Shown here piece by piece: positions 61,501-64,000 of a DNA stretch of 64,000 nt. The notes beneath the pieces were generated by a model. The model was not told the DNA's origin and made no database searches. It saw only the letters and a program-made list of their open reading frames with translations. Both the position numbers and the translations under genes were made by a program. The DNA is from Cyclospora cayetanensis (taxonomy: Eukaryota > Apicomplexa > Conoidasida > Eucoccidiorida > Eimeriidae): NCBI RefSeq assembly GCF_002999335.1, contig NW_020312568.1, positions 159,873 to 223,872 of the forward strand, given 5' to 3'. The number at the start of each line of letters is the position of its first letter. The stretch's first letter is position 1.

Positions 61501-64000
61501 GCTTTGTTTTGTTTCTCTGTGCATTCTGACTGAGTTGGCCGCCTCGAACAGTTCAGCTGGCGTGTTAATCAGTGAGGATCGTAAGAATGAGAGTAAAGCT
61601 CAATTTTGATTGTCTGCGTTCTAGGACGTATTGCTGCACATCATTGCCCGCGCTTACAGAGTAGAATCGCCTGCTGTGCATCACGGCAGGAGATGCACAT
61701 ATGTTTATCGGATGTAGCGGAGACCATAATCGTCACTGAGCTGACGTATGTAAGCTTTTAAAGCAATGGAAAAGTTCAAAGTTGGGGCCACGATTAATAC
61801 TTGAGTGCATACAAAAAGAAATGTCTCTCTGGGAACGCAGTCCTCTGCATAGTGGCTTTTTGACGCAACTTGGACGTCATGTGCACTAAAAGATGGGTTT
61901 CCTGTGATTGAGCAGGTCATCCAAGTATTAATAGCGGTGACGACTGCAAGCGACGATGGTATTACTACAACCATGCATGAGGAACGCAGCACGCCTGGTG
62001 TGCCCATCCGCAAGTGACCAATTATATGTATGCTTCATACTCACCTGGAAGAGTTATGCATTACAGCAAAATACAAAGCAAACGACAAGAAGCCAATAAC
62101 GCATGGAGATGGCAAGGATTGTCTTCCCATAATCTGATGCAAGCCATGACCACATTAATCTTTTTGCAGGAGTGAATTTCCAGAACCTGTTCGCGCATGG
62201 GCACCATGGCTAGTGAGCCTTCTTACAGTCACTAATTAGCTGGATATCGGCACTCAAACGCCACTTTGCTTCATTGTATGCTTCAGTTTGGTGAGCTTAT
62301 ACATATGATTATTCGGGTACATATCCATGGTACTATCTGTCTACCAAGGGCTCTTGATAGTTTCAGTTACACACTAAAACTAACTTGGCTAGCGGCCGAC
62401 CTCGTCAGCAGTACTAACACTGCATTCGGCCCAGCCGATCAATCTTTCCAGTGCCAGCAAACGTCTCCCGTCCCGCCGGTGCTGGTACAGTCGTGTGACA
62501 CAATATAATCTGTAAAAAGTAGGGAGAATCTATACTAGAGCCAGCTCTTCCAATATGGTTAGATTTTTGTGGAATGCCCTAAGAGCAATTCATATTCATG
62601 GGTATTGAAGTGCACAATCTTATATTTATGTAAAATACATGACGCCTAGAGCAGCAGTGGGCCATGATCACAAATTGCCACTGGTCAAAACGTAGTGTGC
62701 AAAGGCTATGTCTTCCAACGCAGCCCGATTACTCAGTCCAATACTTTAACAGGCAGTAACCAGCGTTCCTTGCGAGTATAGGTAGTGCTTCGCCCAGTGC
62801 TTCATTGTGGGTTCTCACTTCACATTGTTTCCAGCTAAACCATACTTAAGTATGTGCAAAGCATGCTGCGACCTGTTCCATTAAAACAGTTTTAGTACAA
62901 AGCGATATCTGCCGCGAGCTCGTTTGGTCATTAGTCAAATATACGTGAACACATACCAGTATCCGAATGTTTCTTGTTTCAGAGAGTATGGTGCTCTACA
63001 AGTTATCTAGCCGTGTTCATACTCACCATTAGAGTCCTGCTTCAACATGATAGTGCTAAAAGTGTGTCCCATCTAGACACCTATCCTGTTCCTGTGGTCA
63101 GGTGCAACATTACAAGACCAATCAATAAATAATGTTTAGTGACCTGCTTCTACGGATCTAATAGCTTGGCGCCTGGGCTCACAAAATGGGCAGCTAGTAG
63201 CAAATGTTTTTGCGGTAGCTATCATTGAAGCGCCAGTTCAACCAAACATCAGGTGAAGTCCAGACTATGTGGTATAAAAGTGTGGCTGCGAGCAGACAGC
63301 TGCAATACATGTGAATCCAACACGAAAATGATCATTTCCGAACGCTTACGCATCACCCTAGCTTCCTGCGATCTGGTTGGTACACTTGGGGACTTTGTCC
63401 TTGAGTATTTTCTTTGGACCGAACTTTATTTTGCATACACTAACCAGAATGACTGGTGGTAATTTAGCCTCGCTGCAGTGAAATTCGGTCCACTCTCTAT
63501 GCGTGCGATGAGTGTGCGAAATGAGTTTATGTGCGCAGCTGAGTACATACGCGTAAGACGCAGCAATGTGCAGCCCAGCTCTCCTCTAGTATCTGACCCC
63601 TATGAGGTGAGTACTATGAATAGAGGGAGATAGGGACTGTCTGTGTGTCAGCCATTAGCTCTCTATGAAGTTGTATGCTTTGTGGGTCTCGCTTCCGCAC
63701 TTTCCACAGCACTACTGATATTTTATCAGGATATACTTAAGAATTACATAATTTGCTTTGCCTGGCGTACGCATTATTTATCGCAATGTAGCGTTAGCCT
63801 TATACGATAACGCACCGCATTGTGCCTGTAATCCCTCGAGGCTTTGTGCAACAGGATGTTAACTTCCGGAATTCGTTGGAGGCACAGCAACGCACACCCT
63901 AGCTATCCTTCTCCCTTCATGTCAAAAACTCGAAGAGGAGCGGCCGCGGGAAAGAGGGATCTCGTTCGAGGAATACTCAAGATCATATGATTGCTTTTAA
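55509..64000. other. Unassigned right-hand stretch
   Basis: Short frames only. At 59207-59677 a Lys-rich minus-strand frame (156 codons) and at 59412-59696 a plus-strand frame with a classic signal-peptide-like start (MTVVKLSVALACICCVAVP) overlap, so at most one is real and I cannot choose. Other protein-like short frames lie at 57835-58071 and 60949-61248 on the plus strand. No repeat family, transposon or RNA gene was recognised. GCATGC hexamers continue at the same density as on the left. Confidence 0.35.

Noticed and set aside
1..64000. Telomere-type TTTAGGG arrays, rRNA units, CRISPR arrays or bacterial insertion sequences
   Set aside because: None was seen on either strand; the window is eukaryotic and internal to a chromosome as far as can be judged.

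Overview
This is a eukaryotic window that is poor in recognisable genes. No open reading frame exceeds about 217 codons in 64 kb, the longest ones lie in repeats, and no bacterial-type gene order, rRNA, tRNA or CRISPR is visible. A glutamine-rich (CAG/CTG) coding tract, intron-like junctions, a roughly threefold excess of GCATGC by eye, and a decayed chromodomain-bearing Ty3/gypsy (chromovirus-type) element together fit a coccidian apicomplexan, most likely Eimeria-like. That assignment is an inference: no single gene settles the species.

Layout. (1) 0-1.1 kb: a minus-strand, probably multi-exon gene running off the left edge, with a poly-Gln segment and two apparent one-base frame changes. 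(2) 1.1-14.4 kb: no gene I can defend; one diverged ~115-bp repeat pair (5.8 and 6.9 kb). (3) 14.4-17.1 kb: a first, isolated copy of a long degenerate repeat. (4) 17.1-24.7 kb: mostly unassigned, with one candidate membrane-protein exon (22.65-23.06 kb) ending in a GTGAGT donor. (5) 24.8-40.8 kb: a repeat province with about 2.3 copies of a 565-577-bp tandem unit, followed by consecutive diverged copies of a ~4.8-5.3-kb unit, all on the same strand and strongly G+T-rich on the + strand. (6) 40.8-45.7 kb: unassigned. (7) 45.7-50.5 kb: a dead LTR-retrotransposon internal region on the + strand, in the order Gag, protease, reverse transcriptase, RNase H, integrase, chromodomain, broken by many stops and frameshifts. 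(8) 50.5-64 kb: unassigned apart from a (TG)20 microsatellite.

The retroelement is the best-supported feature: every pol domain is found in canonical order with correct internal spacing, although no single reading frame survives. The long repeats are the most puzzling feature: they show no consistent coding frame, have a shared landmark order, differ by roughly 20-25% from each other, and share a strand-biased base composition. All coordinates of diverged repeats are approximate because they were aligned by eye.
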